From Dallia pectoralis (Eukaryota > Chordata > Actinopteri > Esociformes > Umbridae), in NCBI GenBank assembly GCA_029465975.1, contig CM055747.1, positions 6,723,436-6,787,435 on the forward strand: a stretch of 64,000 bases of DNA, given 5' to 3'. Below are positions 36,601 through 48,176 of the stretch, one piece after another. A model generated the notes under the pieces. That model had not been told where the DNA came from, made no database searches, and saw only the letters and a list, made by a program, of their open reading frames with translations. The translations under genes were made by a program, and so were the position numbers. The number at the start of each line of letters is the position of its first letter. The stretch's first letter is position 1.

Positions 36601-37776
36601 TAAAATCGGTAATTTGAGCATTTTCAATGTCTTGATTGATTTTGCTTTAAAATGCCTTATTTCCACCGGGTACAGCTAGAGAAAGACTGGCCACTCTGGT
36701 ATCCTGGCTCCTCTTCAGTTCTCTTGCTGGGTTTACTAGTATTTCTTTAGACTAATCGAGACATAACGCTTCAACATATTATTTCTGGTTCTGTGGGATT
36801 TCAGGCTGGGTATCTGTAAAAGCACTAGTCGACAACCGTTGACAGAAAAAGGCTATATAAAATATATTTAATTGACTGATGTGGTATTTCAAAACAAATA
36901 AAAAATTGTTGCGATCTTTGTATCCACGATTCTATCTATTATTTCCATGAGACAACATTTTCAGCGGAAAGCCCAGTCTCTCAAGCAAGTATAATCAATT
37001 TCTCAGCCTTGATGTAGAGTTAGTTGTTGGTTGCTGGATATTTATATAACTTGTAAATCACCTTAATCATGACAACCTCTTCATTATTGCCAGTTGTTAT
37101 AAACCAGTAAGAGCAACACAACAGTAACCAATAATAATGTTGTCCCAAACAAATAATGAGGTCACTGTGTTTACAAAGTCTACTACATTTTGCTAATAAA
37201 CTAATATCTCTAATTGATTGATGCACATTTTTTTTCGCCAAACTATGAAAGATCATATGACAATAGTGGCCATTTTCAGCCAGGTGTTTAAGTAAGGATC
37301 GTTGTACCAAATTTCATAACTATATTTTAGGTATTTAATCCTCTGAGGTTTGAACATGAAAGGTTATAATAATTTAGTAATTAGTTATAATGCCACCAAT
37401 AAGCCACTCTGTATGATTTCTTGTAGGACACCACGTGGCCTTCTATATAGCTGTGTGTGACATACACAGAGACCCATATGCAGTCCCCTCCCCCGGTTAG
37501 ATTTCATTGTACAAGCGCCCAGACAAACAAATAATGGAAATGCATGCAGCTCACCAAAAGTACAGCCTGCTGGCATTATAACAATAACCTAATGAAAGGG
37601 CATTTCTCTAAACGTGTAAGTGTCATCAGTACACGGACCCAACTGAACAGAACGCAGGAGGATAAACAGACTTGACTGTGTCATTTCAGAGAGCAAAATG
37701 TCACGAGATATCTCTCATTCATGAAATGGCGAGCGGTCTCCTGAGAGAGAACGGATATGATTGGGGAGGAAAAAAG

Positions 37777-37782
<6 letters not shown>

Positions 37783-37813
<31 letters not shown>
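37783..37813 (+). repeat. (GA)n microsatellite
   Basis: About 15 uninterrupted AG dinucleotides, inside the LHFPL6 intron. Confidence 0.9.
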
Positions 37814-37814
<1 letters not shown>

Positions 37815-38323
37815 GGGGGGCCTCAGTCGGCGCAAGCATGATGAGATCACACTTAATCAACCCCAGTCTCTCACACACTGGCCGGAGAAAGAAAAGCAGT
37901 CCGAAGTCTCTAGTCTACACAGAGGGAAAATTGGGAAGAGTAGGAGGACAGGGGGGAGACTCGGAGTGCGTTAGGTTGCAGAATGTTTCCATGGTAATGA
38001 CGAGCTTATGAAGACCTACCTATGCAACATACTATTGTTTAAAGGACACAGATACACACAAACGGGTGCTACGACAACTAAGAGCAACATGGAGCCCCTG
38101 GAACCGGAGTACCCCTATTGTCTTCCCCCTAACTCTCTCTTTTTCAGCAGGTCAAGAAAATCGGATGGCGAGCGAAACTAAGGATAAAGTTCAACGCTGC
38201 TGCTGCTGTCGATGAATCATTCGTTGACTCACTCCTCCTCACTGGTGGAATCTGCATTTTATTGGTGTTTATTGTGTTTATGAGTTTCTCAGAAAGCACA
38301 TTGGTATGTCTCTTATTATCTTC

Positions 38324-38386
38324 TCCATCCATCCATCCATCCATCCAGCCAGCCATTCACTCATTCATTCATTCATCCATCCAAAT
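38324..38386 (+). repeat. (CATC)n/(CATT)n microsatellite
   Basis: Imperfect tetranucleotide tract of CATC, then CAGC, then CATT, then CATC. It lies about 40 bp beyond the splice donor of LHFPL6 coding exon 1, within the intron. Confidence 0.9.
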
Positions 38387-38428
38387 CGCTTAGCAACACA
38401 AGCCAGTGGCCTGATGACTTTAACTCAC

Positions 38429-38845
38429 CCCCGACAAACTGGATGCCGCCGGCCACGCGTCCTATAGTCCTGGAGATCAGATCCGACATGCAGCAGCTCA
38501 TGAGAGCCGTGAGGGCCACCAGGAGCAGCAGGCCACAACCCGTCCCTGTCACCACCGTACAGATCCTCCACTCCAGGCTCGGTATGCCCTGGAACGAGGC
38601 GTAGCGCCCGCACTGCTCCAGCATAACTGTGGCCTGGCGGGCCTCGTCGCGCACCGGGTACGAGCAGCGCCGGAAGGTCCCGAAGGAGACGGGTTTACCC
38701 ATCTGGGAGCCCAGGAGCCAGTAGGGCATGAAGAAACCCACGCAGGAGGCAGCCGCACACAGGAAAGAGAGCAGAGCCCACACCACACCCGCACACGTCA
38801 GGCTAGTACCCATATCTAATGTGTCAGTCACCAGCCACCAGATGA
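38429..38845 (-). CDS. lhfpl6: LHFPL6 coding exon 1 (start codon at 38813)
   Basis: The ATG at 38813-38811 opens 385 coding nt (128 codons plus one base) ending G|GTGAGT at 38429/38428. A 32-nt 5' UTR part (38814-38845) follows the acceptor ATTATTTCAG. The protein starts MGTSLTCAGVVWALLSFLCA, with membrane segment 1 at about 9-32, then the first extracellular loop with conserved GKPVSFGTFRRCSYP, LEQCGRYASFQGIP and EWRICT, and membrane segment 2 at about 85-107. Joined to 14132-14230 and 13902-14020 the model gives exactly 200 residues, the usual length of LHFPL6 (old name LHFP, lipoma HMGIC fusion partner). The family consists of four-pass membrane proteins; this member's molecular role is poorly defined, whereas relatives assist mechanotransduction channels and GABA-A receptors. 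The upstream ATG in the same frame lies across the acceptor, so it is not used. The non-coding first exon was not found. Confidence 0.95.
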
Positions 38846-40079
38846 CTGAAATAATAAATCTTGTTTTTTTTATGTATGTATACACACACACACACTTCAC
38901 AGGAGTCCTTCGTCTTTGTACTTTTTCAAAGTCAGCAGTTGTTGTTGATTAATAACATCCAGGTTTGCTTCAGCTGTGTTCCAGATATTGCCTCTTCTCT
39001 GTGTGGTGACCCCTTTTTTGAAGAAGGAGAGTTGGATTTATGAACCACAGACAGGAATGGCAACAGTACTGTCACCAGATACACAACAACTCCACATTTG
39101 CCACTGGCAGGAATTAATTGGCTATGAATCACAAACCCATGACTTAATAGTCGAAACTTATTGTTGACTAAATATTATTGTTGGTTGTATTCAACCATTA
39201 ATTACTAAATATAAACACACGTTGTCTTATTTGGAAGCAGACTTATCTAGTGTTAAGCATTCTTCTCTAGTAAGGAAAAGGAACCTTTTATATCTTACAT
39301 GTTCAAATGTGTCAAAGCGATGGCAGCTATGCAGATGATAGTTGGACTTCAAAGTTCAATGCAGTTCAGAAAACACTGAGCAAAAACACTTCAATACAGC
39401 CTCCTGCCGATGGCACAGCTCTCCGTTATCGCAAAATATATGAAAATGTCAAACTTATCCTTATCAGATAAGCAATGTAGTCCGTCTGGAGTTAGGAAGA
39501 CGGAAGAAAATATTCCAAAGCAGCGACAAGAGCAACATTCCTCCGCTTGGAATCAGCGACGACCGCTTGAATAACGAACTGTCTTCGAGCAGCAGAAGTG
39601 GAGAGGGATCTAGCGAATCTCCGCCCACTGATTTTCATGTTCGTTCCTGGGATGTGTAACGCCCGCCACAATAGCGACAAATGCGGTACGCCTTCAAAAT
39701 AAAAGACCACATACAGAAAAAAAAAAAAAGAAATACGTTATACTGCAATTTGCATGGGAGGGCATTGCCTTACAATCAGTATGCATCCGCGGTGAAGATG
39801 ACTAATATACCAATGTCTGATTTTGATGGTGTCAATTATAGAATCCCGTATCTCACCAATTGCCTTTAAACTACTTCTGTCTGAACTTTTATCCCATCAT
39901 TGTACTGCTAACTGTCGCCTTGCTTTCAGGCAGACCCCTTTCCTTTTTTGCCATGCCCAATTAGCACAGTGTACTGCTGTACTCTACATACCTGTTTACA
40001 TTCTTTGAATTATAGATACACTTTTACATTCTGCATATAGACCCTCCTTTGTATTTGTATTGTTGGACTCATCAATGCT
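38846..40079. other. upstream of LHFPL6 coding start, no gene seen
   Basis: This is 5' intron or promoter-proximal sequence of LHFPL6 on the minus strand. A G+C-richer patch at about 39500-39670 includes GGGCGG on the minus strand and could hold a first exon or promoter, but I see no donor that proves it. A poly(A) run of about 13 bases is at 39717. Confidence 0.35.
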
Positions 40080-40172
40080 GCTCAACTGACCGGCGTATAG
40101 CCGATCCTGATCCGTTACAAAATGAGCATTTGTTCTCAATCAGCCAACCTGGTTAAATAAAGGTTAAATGAA
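40080..40172 (+). repeat. dispersed repeat tail, CCTGGTTAAATAAAGGTT type
   Basis: The sequence ACAAAATGAGCATTTGTTCT then AGCCAACCTGGTTAAATAAA, GGTTAAATGAAAAA resembles a very common fish repeat 3' end (style: gaatttgttctcaactagcctacctggttaaataaagg...). It contains AATAAA and an A-rich end, as expected of a retroposon tail. Confidence 0.5.
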
Positions 40173-40199
40173 AAATATGTGAGAAAAATAGAATTTACG

Positions 40200-40592
40200 T
40201 CAATACATTTCTTTCTAGTGGGCCTGATGTTCATGTCCTGAATTTCTTCTGCATGCTTTCGGACATTTGACCCATTTAAGATGCGCTTAAGTTCTGTGTC
40301 ACGAGGTTCGTATAGGATAACCTGGTGTCTATGAGGGGTTGGGCACCAATGATTCGCTGGACGGTTTTTACTTCCGGTCGGCCGCAGAGGATATACGTTG
40401 TATACGTTGGTCAGTACATTTTTACCAGGATTTTGAATAAACTTGAACTTCAAAAGCATTTTTGTCCAGGGTCGTGGTGTTGAGGAACCAAAATGGGTTG
40501 TCAGAGATGTGGACACCCACGAATTTGTAGCTGGCCTCACGGTCCACCGTGGTCTCATCAATGACAACTGGGGCATGGATACAGCATATATA
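40200..40592 (-). pseudogene. LINE reverse-transcriptase C-terminal relic
   Basis: On the minus strand the frame reads DETTVDREASYKFVGVHISD, then NPFWFLNTTTLDKNA, matching the block after the polymerase domain of L2/Rex1-type LINEs (style: V..FKFLGVHI...L.W..NT). Further downstream, shifted frames give ISSAADRK, standing for the usual C.AADRK.LQ. Several stops and frameshifts show decay. Confidence 0.6.
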
Positions 40593-41136
40593 CTTCACCA
40601 TCCGTTTGTTTGAAATACTGCGTTTGAAAAACTGCTGTCAAATGCTTCAATACTTACTTATTACATTTTTGGGGGCTGAAAAAATTATAATAAACATATC
40701 AAACATAATCAGGGTCGCCAAATGCGGGTACATTTAGTCTTCCGGAGACAACAACACGCCACACTGGCGGGTAGAAAAAAACGTCTCTGTTTTGCGCATT
40801 ACACACACACCCCTCCACATGAAATTAAGTGGTCCAGTTCCCAAACCCAGCGCGAACAGAACTTACTAGGAGTAAATTGCAAAGTGATGATGCCGCATCA
40901 CCGAATTCTCTGCTTTCTAAAGGATTTTTTTCTTCCAAAAACAGACAGAAAGAAAGAAAAGAGAGAGAGAACCAAATGGTTGACAGTATGTTGCCCAGTA
41001 TCTCAAAAAGCAAGGTAGGTGTGGTGTGATGGGAATGACCTGTTCTTTTAGTGAAATAGGCTACTTTTGCTCGACTAACGTCAGTTACTTAGTATCTTCA
41101 CCAAAGATATGATGTGTTTACATTTTGTTCCTTTAG

Positions 41137-41459
41137 TCAAGGTGCCAGGCCCAAACAGATTCAGACCCAGAAGCCCTGTCTTCCGATCCCCACACCCCTG
41201 AACCAGCCCTGTCTGTCCATCTCCATCCACACCCCTGAACCAGCCCTGTCTTCCGATCCCCACACCCCTGAACCAGCCCTGTCTGTCCATCTCCACACCC
41301 CTGAACCAGCCCTGTCTTCCGATCCCCACACCCCTGAACCAGCCCTGTCTGTCCATCTCCACACCCCTGAACCAGCCCTGTCTGCCCATCTCCATAGCCC
41401 TGAACCAGCCCTGTCTGCTCATCCCCACACCCCTGAACCAGCCCAACTCCCAACTGAAG
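41137..41459 (+). other. exon-like segment with 33-bp (11-residue) tandem repeat
   Basis: The segment is bounded by TTTTGTTCCTTTAG and G|GTGAGATG, both acceptable splice sites, and is open throughout in one frame. Seven to eight repeats of 33 bp encode HTPEPALSSDP or HTPEPALSVHL, a Pro/Ser/Thr-rich repeat. Every full unit stays 33 bp, so the frame is kept. An upstream open stretch ending AG|GTAGGT at 41014/41015 would join in phase. Against it, the minus strand is also open, the upstream piece has no homology I recognise, and 33-bp minisatellites can be non-coding. I do not call a gene. Confidence 0.3.
41173..41445 (+). repeat. 33-bp minisatellite
   Basis: About eight copies of CCCCTGAACCAGCCCTGTCT plus CTTCCGATCCCCACA or GTCCATCTCCACA. 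Two variants, CTTCCGATCC and GTCCATCTCC, alternate over the first copies, suggesting a 66-bp higher-order unit. Confidence 0.92.
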
Positions 41460-42097
41460 GTGAGATGCATTGTGTTAAGTGACATGCCAGTTCAGATAAT
41501 TGCAGGGCGTCGGGAAAGTTACTTTTGATAGTGAAGAATTACAAAATGAAATCCTTTTCAATTGTATGAATTCTATATTTGTCCACATCATTATCATTAT
41601 ATGAAACAAAAACATGCTATAATCTGTATCGAATGCTGGACATTTTGAAGAGTTGACAGTGACTCAGCCTGTGTAGAGTCAGCCGATGTTACAATAATAC
41701 GTTCATGTCATATAGCCAATCAACACCCATACAGTTACTGTATGCACTGCGTATCCCTGAAATTACAAAAGTACAGAAAAAATGGTATGTTGGGTACCAA
41801 TACTAAATAGTGAACCCCCTGATCTGAAGGGGGCGGCACTGCTAACAGCCCAAAAACGGCTGAACAAAGTGCCTGAGTAGTGACGAATGGTTCGAGCCTT
41901 GCCTCAAGGTAGGGAGGAGAAGCACATTTTGTTGCCCCATGGCCTTGTAACAAATACAAGCTTCAACTAGTAGTCAGAGAATAGTTTAAAGAAGTGGAGA
42001 ACTGACGTGCCGCTGTATTCTGAATAACTTGCAGGGTTTTGGTGTGTTCGGGAGTGAGAATAAAGATAGTTCACTGTGTCGGGTGTTCGTTATCTAC

Positions 42098-42165
42098 AGA
42101 ACTTCTAAAAAGTATTCAGACCTATTCACGTTCTCAACAATTTGTTTATTGAATTATAGAGTTAT
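42098..42165 (+). mobile_element. Tc1-like terminus fragment
   Basis: AAAAAGTATTCAGACCTATT then CACGTTCTCAACAATTTG resembles the end of the Tc1-like family also seen at 6781 (style: agtattcagaccc.ttcactttttccacattttgt). It is short and diverged. Confidence 0.35.
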
Positions 42166-45100
42166 GAATAAACAATATTGTCAAATACAGGACACGATTG
42201 CCGTTCATACTGTTGATGACAACTGGTTACCATAAAACCATACAACCCACGTGATGCCTTTCAACATGGATAGGCAGCAAGGCATCGCAGAAAATCTGAG
42301 ATTTTCTCTTTTTTATTATCGAGGTGTTAGTTCCGTGTCTGCCATTCCCACGTCATTGCCATTGCCACCCTCCTTTATTATATCACAGCTGACTAATGTC
42401 TGGTTGGGGTTTGCATTGCCAAAAGATGTTTGCCACTGTGTATGAGAGATGAGGATACACTTGGCTATGGGATAGACATTGTAGAAATTATGTTCAGACA
42501 ATGGTAATTGTTTATTTCTTAACTATATAAATGTTCTTAAATGGGGTTAATTATATTTTACCAAAACTTGATGTTTTGATCTGTGATCTCGGGGTTAATA
42601 GGTGTTCAGAATCCAAATAAAAGCAAAATCTAATATTTGAAGGCAATATTTAATGGTTTGCAATAACGATTTATTTCTGGGTTTAGAAAGACAACATAAT
42701 GTTGATAAATTTGATGTATCAAAGCAATGAAAGAAACCTATTATCCAGGTTTTGTATATTCCACTTAATCAGAGTCCTGAAGATACTCCTTTGTCTAGGC
42801 TGTGATCTTCAGTTGTTGTCGTGCTAAAACAGGTGTCTTCGCCCAGTCTGAGGACCGTCTGGATCAGATTTTTTTTAGAGGCCACTGTACTTTATTCTGG
42901 TCTACTGTCTCTCAAGCCTGAGAAGTAGCGTAGTGAAGTTGAGAAGCATCCATTTAGCATGATTCACTGTATGTTATTAGACCAGTCTTTATTTTGTTAC
43001 AGTGTGAGTTTTGTTCACACCAGAAAATCTTTATCCTCTTGCATTCAAACTCATTTAAGTCCCAAAGTTTACAAACTCCAGGCAGCGTTTTGTACATCGT
43101 TTTGTACTTTTACTCAGGAGTGGCTTTCGTCCAGCCACACCTACCACAAAGGCATGATTAATGGAGTGCTGCAAAGACTGTTTGGGTCATGAGTGAGGAC
43201 TCTCTCACTCTGGGTGGTTTAGTTGGGTTTGTAGTTTAGCAAATTACCCACACCAGGTTTGGGTTTGTAATTTGTTGAGTACTTATGTTGAGCGTTAACC
43301 TTTTTCACATTGTTCAGCATTGTTTATAAGGGAAGACACATTAGTGTATGTGGTGAGTGTTAGTATCATCACTCATTTTGTCCGTTAGTCGTTGCTCTAC
43401 GTATGCACACTTTATTTTCATTAACAGTGTTTATATTTTCTGGTCAATGTCGTTTTTGTTTGGTTTTATAATAAAAACCTGGCTCTGCTTGTGGCTTTCT
43501 CTGCACTTCACCCTAGTTTGTAACAGTTTGCTTTATTACTTTGACTAGGCCGGAAGTCCCAGCTCTAGAAATAGTCTAGATCTATGTCACGATTGCTTTG
43601 CCTTGTGAAACATTGGAAACACAATTAATTGACGCACATTTATAGAAATTCGTCTTTCACTTTGTCATTATGGGATATTGTGTGTAGATTGATGGCCAAA
43701 CTATATTTAATCAATTCCGAAAGAATGAAATAATTTATTCAATTTTACCAGAAAAGAAATAAGCATTTTAACACCTTCCCAAACACATTATGCTTTTGCA
43801 ATTTAATCCCCATTAAAATGTGAATGTTGCCGGATATAGATTAGATGGATGCTCGTTAATTTAAATATCATTAAAGATCACTGAATGAAGCGCTAATGAA
43901 GTGCATATTTATGTAGTGAGCATTCATCTCACTTTAGCGCTAATATGAAATCCAGAGGTCAGTGCGTCATGTTTTAAATAAGAACGGGGCTAAATCACTG
44001 ATTCCTATTAAACTGCATTTAGTGTGTGTAATATTAAATTAATGCTGGCAATTATGTTTTCCATGTCATAATAACTGCACGTGGGTTTACCTCGGCACAC
44101 GGGACCAATCAGAATCGATCCACTGAAACAGCATGAAATAGATGAAAGGGTAGTAATTGATTGTTGTGGTAAAGATATGGGCAGGCTGGATCTTCTGGAG
44201 AAAACGGGGTGATGTTGGATGGGCTGAGGAGTGGACACCTGTGTGGATGTTGGACAGAGAAACCTATTAGATGAACTAACCGTCTCTTGTTCATACACAG
44301 ATCACGGTCTACCGGGAGAAAACACATGAAGAATCACATTTGTTACTGGCCGCAATGCTTTTTTTGGTGATTAATAAAAAAATACAATGTTTTTAAAAAG
44401 CTGTAACACGTTAGAAGGTAAAAAGAGAACTAGGCGCATGATCTTGTATATCTGTGATTGTCATACCTAAAATGTTCATTATTTTCATAATATTTTTACA
44501 TTAAACCAAATTATTTTTGATGCAGATTACACAACAATATTGCCCCTGTTATTTAACACAAGACATTGACTAACACGCACACACTATACCATACAAAAGT
44601 TAAACAAGTAAAATTAATAGTAAAAATATAGGCATCGACACGGTTAGAAATATTGATCTTTAAATCAAATAATAATTGTGTCCTTTCTTGCATAGCTCAG
44701 AGCTGTGAGTAAGGTCATCGTCCGGTTGTAGGAGGAAATTGGCCCAAATCAGGTGCTGTCCACAAGGTATGGCATGACATTGCAAAATGGAGTGATATTC
44801 TTCCTTTTTCAAGATTCCTTCAACCTAGTTAAAATCCCACACTTTACAAGCACCAAAACACCCCCAGACTGTCGCATTTCCTCCAAAATGCCTGACAGAT
44901 GTCAAGCACTCGTCCAACACTCCTCTAGTAGCAATCATTTACATCATCAACAATGTCTACACTGTATTTCTGATCAATGTTATATGGTATTTGGAAAATG
45001 TTATTTTATACAGAATAAAATGTATATTTTATTTGACCCCAATCTGTTGTATACATTATGTGTCCCACACACACACACACACACACACCCTCTTTTGATT

Positions 45101-45846
45101 AGTGTGGAATATAAGCAGTAAGTATTAAGTATAAGTATTTACATGGTATTGATTATATGAATGTATGTTTTCTTACAATTAGTCTCATTGGATAGGTAGA
45201 GGAAAGACGGCATTTGTGTTTATATTCCATCTCATGCGCTGTTCTCGCAAAAGCCCGACCTGTGTGGGTGAATCATGTGGACCACCAAATTATTTGCAGC
45301 CTTTTTGTTTTGTTTAACTACACAAGAAACGCTATTGGTCAGAATGGCAAATTTCATCTGCAAAATGCGCTGACCCTCAAAACATTGAGCACACGACAAT
45401 AAATCAAGTATTTCCTTCAATAGATAGAACTTGTAATGTCGTGAAAATGTATTTCACCCAATCATTACAGAATGACCCGATAAAATGTCAACCGGGTCGC
45501 TCGTATGGGGTGAGTCGGCCATGAGAAATAAATGTGAAGCCGTCTGCATGAAATAGATACACAAATTGGACTGTCAAATTTGCGGTGATGATGCTGGTGT
45601 TCGTCATGGCGACTTACAGATGCGGATTAATGGGAGGGAAGTTCTGCACTACAAACTATGACTAATGGTTGTGTTGTGCTTCTACTGTGGTTACAGTTTT
45701 TCTTGTTTGCTTAGACATGCAGAATGAATCTGGGGGCACTTGATTTTCATCATCACCTTCTAGCACAGCAGAAGTCTATTCCTGCAAATGTGTTAACACT
45801 TTTTTTTATTTGTTTCACATATTTCTCACACCTTTTGTCCAAACAG
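42166..45846. other. no gene recognised
   Basis: AT-rich sequence. 43790-43980 has dense homeodomain-like words (TAATGAAG, TTAATTTAAAT, GCGCTAAT repeated as inverted partners) and looks unlike the repeats around it, so it may be a conserved non-coding element. A short (CA)n lies at 45067-45087. Confidence 0.3.
43640..43745 (-). mobile_element. Tc1-like terminus fragment
   Basis: CACTTTGTCATTATGGGATA then TTGTGTGTAGATTGATGGC and AATCAATTCCGAAAGAATGA is the opposite-orientation counterpart of the 6781-6912 fragment. No transposase is attached. Confidence 0.6.
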
Positions 45847-45921
45847 ATACCACAGATCTCATTGAAAGACCCTAGGAATAATTGTGTTGAACAAAAGGAA
45901 AACATCTATTCACAGCTGACA
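45847..45921 (+). other. candidate exon, cytoplasmic-tail-like
   Basis: Seventy-five bases lie between CACACCTTTTGTCCAAACAG and GTAAGTACT, a near-perfect splice pair. Only one frame is open, and it is symmetric (phase 0-0, 25 codons): it ends CVEQKENIYSQLT. NIYSQL resembles the tyrosine motifs in cytoplasmic tails of immune-type Ig receptors, though the position two before Tyr is Asn rather than the consensus S/I/V/L. No neighbouring Ig or membrane exon was found, so it may be an orphan, a relic or chance. Confidence 0.28.
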
Positions 45922-48176
45922 GTAAGTACTTGCATACTTTTGAATCTCTAAATCCTCTAACTCATTTAGCCAAATCTGCAATCAGTGCTCATCCACCCTA
46001 TTTGCAAGTATGGATCAAAAAGGCCAAAGGAACGTAAAGAGGTCATGGCAGAAAAGGCTGTATGAAGTTCTATGTATTTTCTCTCTCACAATAAAGTATT
46101 TCACATTTTGCGTTCAATTCTTTGTCGGTTCTAAGGTGAAGACAGAATGCAGTAACTGTATGCTTACTGTATGTCTTTACATGTCAACAACAGTTGATGG
46201 GCACGAAAAGACCTGCTCACAAGAATAAAATGTCTATTTATAACAGTATTTTGCAGGAATTTGGGCATTTACAGGGCAGCAGTGTAAAAAAAATGTTAAA
46301 AGTGCATTTGCAGAGTGCAGCCGGGTTTGTTATCTTTAGTAAAATCATCTTTGGAGACAATAATACAATTCACGCTGTGATATGCTTTCTTGACTTTTTT
46401 CACAAATTATAACCATGTAAAGTATCAAGAAATGGCACAGGCATATAGCACAAAATACTGTACGTTTGAACTGGTTCATATTGGTTGTCAGGGCTTTGGT
46501 CTCTAGTCCATAGTGGGCTACCAGGGCATGACTGCCCTTTTGGTATCTGTATTTCATGTTTGCTTTCCAATTAGTGGAATCTGCCTTGTGTTTCCCTAAT
46601 TGGGGAGCCAATTTAAGTTTGTGTTTGTGGAGGCCATATTGTGTACCATTATTTTGGGTTGCATGCTATTAGTCTGATTGCTGCCTTTTGTTTTTAAGTT
46701 TGTTTCACCAAAGCTCTGCATCTATACGTAAAACTTAAGTTTAATTTTGTATTTTGTTGTACATTGTGTAATGATTGATTGATCTATTAATATAACCACA
46801 AGTTGTCGTGGTTGATGGAAATATAATTTTTCATACAAAATCTGTCATTTTGGCTAGCGAGCTTCAGTTTCAGAAAATAGTTTTAGAAAATGTTATGTCA
46901 GATTTGACAATTGTGTGTAAGCATTCAAGAAAAGCTGTAATGTTAGAGTTAAGGTTAGAGGTAAGGTTATACAAGAAAAATGACAAAACATTTCCATTAT
47001 TGCTATCTAATTATCCAAATGGTGATCAAGGAAGGCATGTTCTACAACAATTTATTAAAAAACTACTTTTATTGCTATGTTGCTTTTCTATGCAATCCAA
47101 TTTAACAAATAGTGTAAGACACAAAAAATACATAAATCAGTAAATAAATGTTTATCATGTACACACTAAGCTGATTTGTGTCCATTTCAATTATTTGGCA
47201 CTTGGCCATCAGTTCTTGTCCAGGACACAACGAGCATCTTTATTATTCTAGAACTGAGACCTCAGACATCTATGATGAACACATCTAATCAGCATGTTGA
47301 AGAAAATGTGATCATAAATACAACATCAGGAATCAGAGATTGGCCCAAAACTATTCCTGTGCGACCTCTAAACTGTGAAACGTAACCTGATCTCATACAA
47401 TATCATTGAGAAAATCAATAAGGTAAGTAGCCTCAGCTCTGTAGGACATAAAGGGCTCAATTCTTACCACCCCATCTTCAGATACGGCTGCACACATGAT
47501 TTATTTTTCATCCACATAGTACGCGCACTTGAACAGTTGGTGGTTGTTTAATCATATTTTGCCCATGGCACCTAATTGTTAGCTAGGTTAAAGCCTTGTT
47601 CATTAACAAGGATGAACTTGTGATGGTTCACAGTAGATCTGTTCAGAGTTTCAACCCTGACCCTGTCCAGTGGCTTTCAGATTTCATCCTCTGCCTGCTG
47701 TTTTGTTTATAATTAACTGATTGTTACATTGACTACACTGAGAATTGTTATCTGTTGATGACTAAAACAATGTACTTATTATATTTCAAAAACTGCGGTA
47801 AAGTTTAGGATCTTCTGGTGAAAGATGTTTAGAAACCAAATTAAAGGAAAATTAGTTGTTTTGAATGCACAACTTGTGTCTTCCAAGAGTGATCCATTTG
47901 GTGTTTCGTACTACAGCTTTTGAAAAATAATAGCACCAAAACGACCGAAACAAATTTGAACAGTAGAAGAAAATCCATTCAAAAGTTTTTTTTTGTAAAA
48001 TATTTACACTTACTTGTATCCACTGTACGTAGTGTAATGATTTCTGATTTAATTTAGATTTGCCTTCGCACACACAATAAGACAGATCATTCTGGGGTCC
48101 AAGGTGCATTGATTGCAGCTTTTAATGCTATTCAAACAATCCCAAATGTATACATGGTGACAAAACTGGATAGTGG
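45922..48176. other. no gene recognised
   Basis: AT-rich. Open frames at 46808-47143 and 47176-47385 (plus) have no homology I know and no convincing splice context. Confidence 0.35.

Noticed and set aside
38425..38794. minus-strand open frames of 62 and 81 codons in other frames over LHFPL6 exon 1
   Set aside because: Shadow frames; the 38813 frame matches LHFPL6 over its full length.
40722..41018. first exon of a new gene joined to 41137
   Set aside because: Phase allows it, but the purine-rich tract (AGAAAGAAAAGAGAGAGA) and lack of homology make it too weak to call; kept only as part of a finding.
47176..47385. 69-codon plus frame as a candidate exon
   Set aside because: No matching splice sites and no similarity I recognise.
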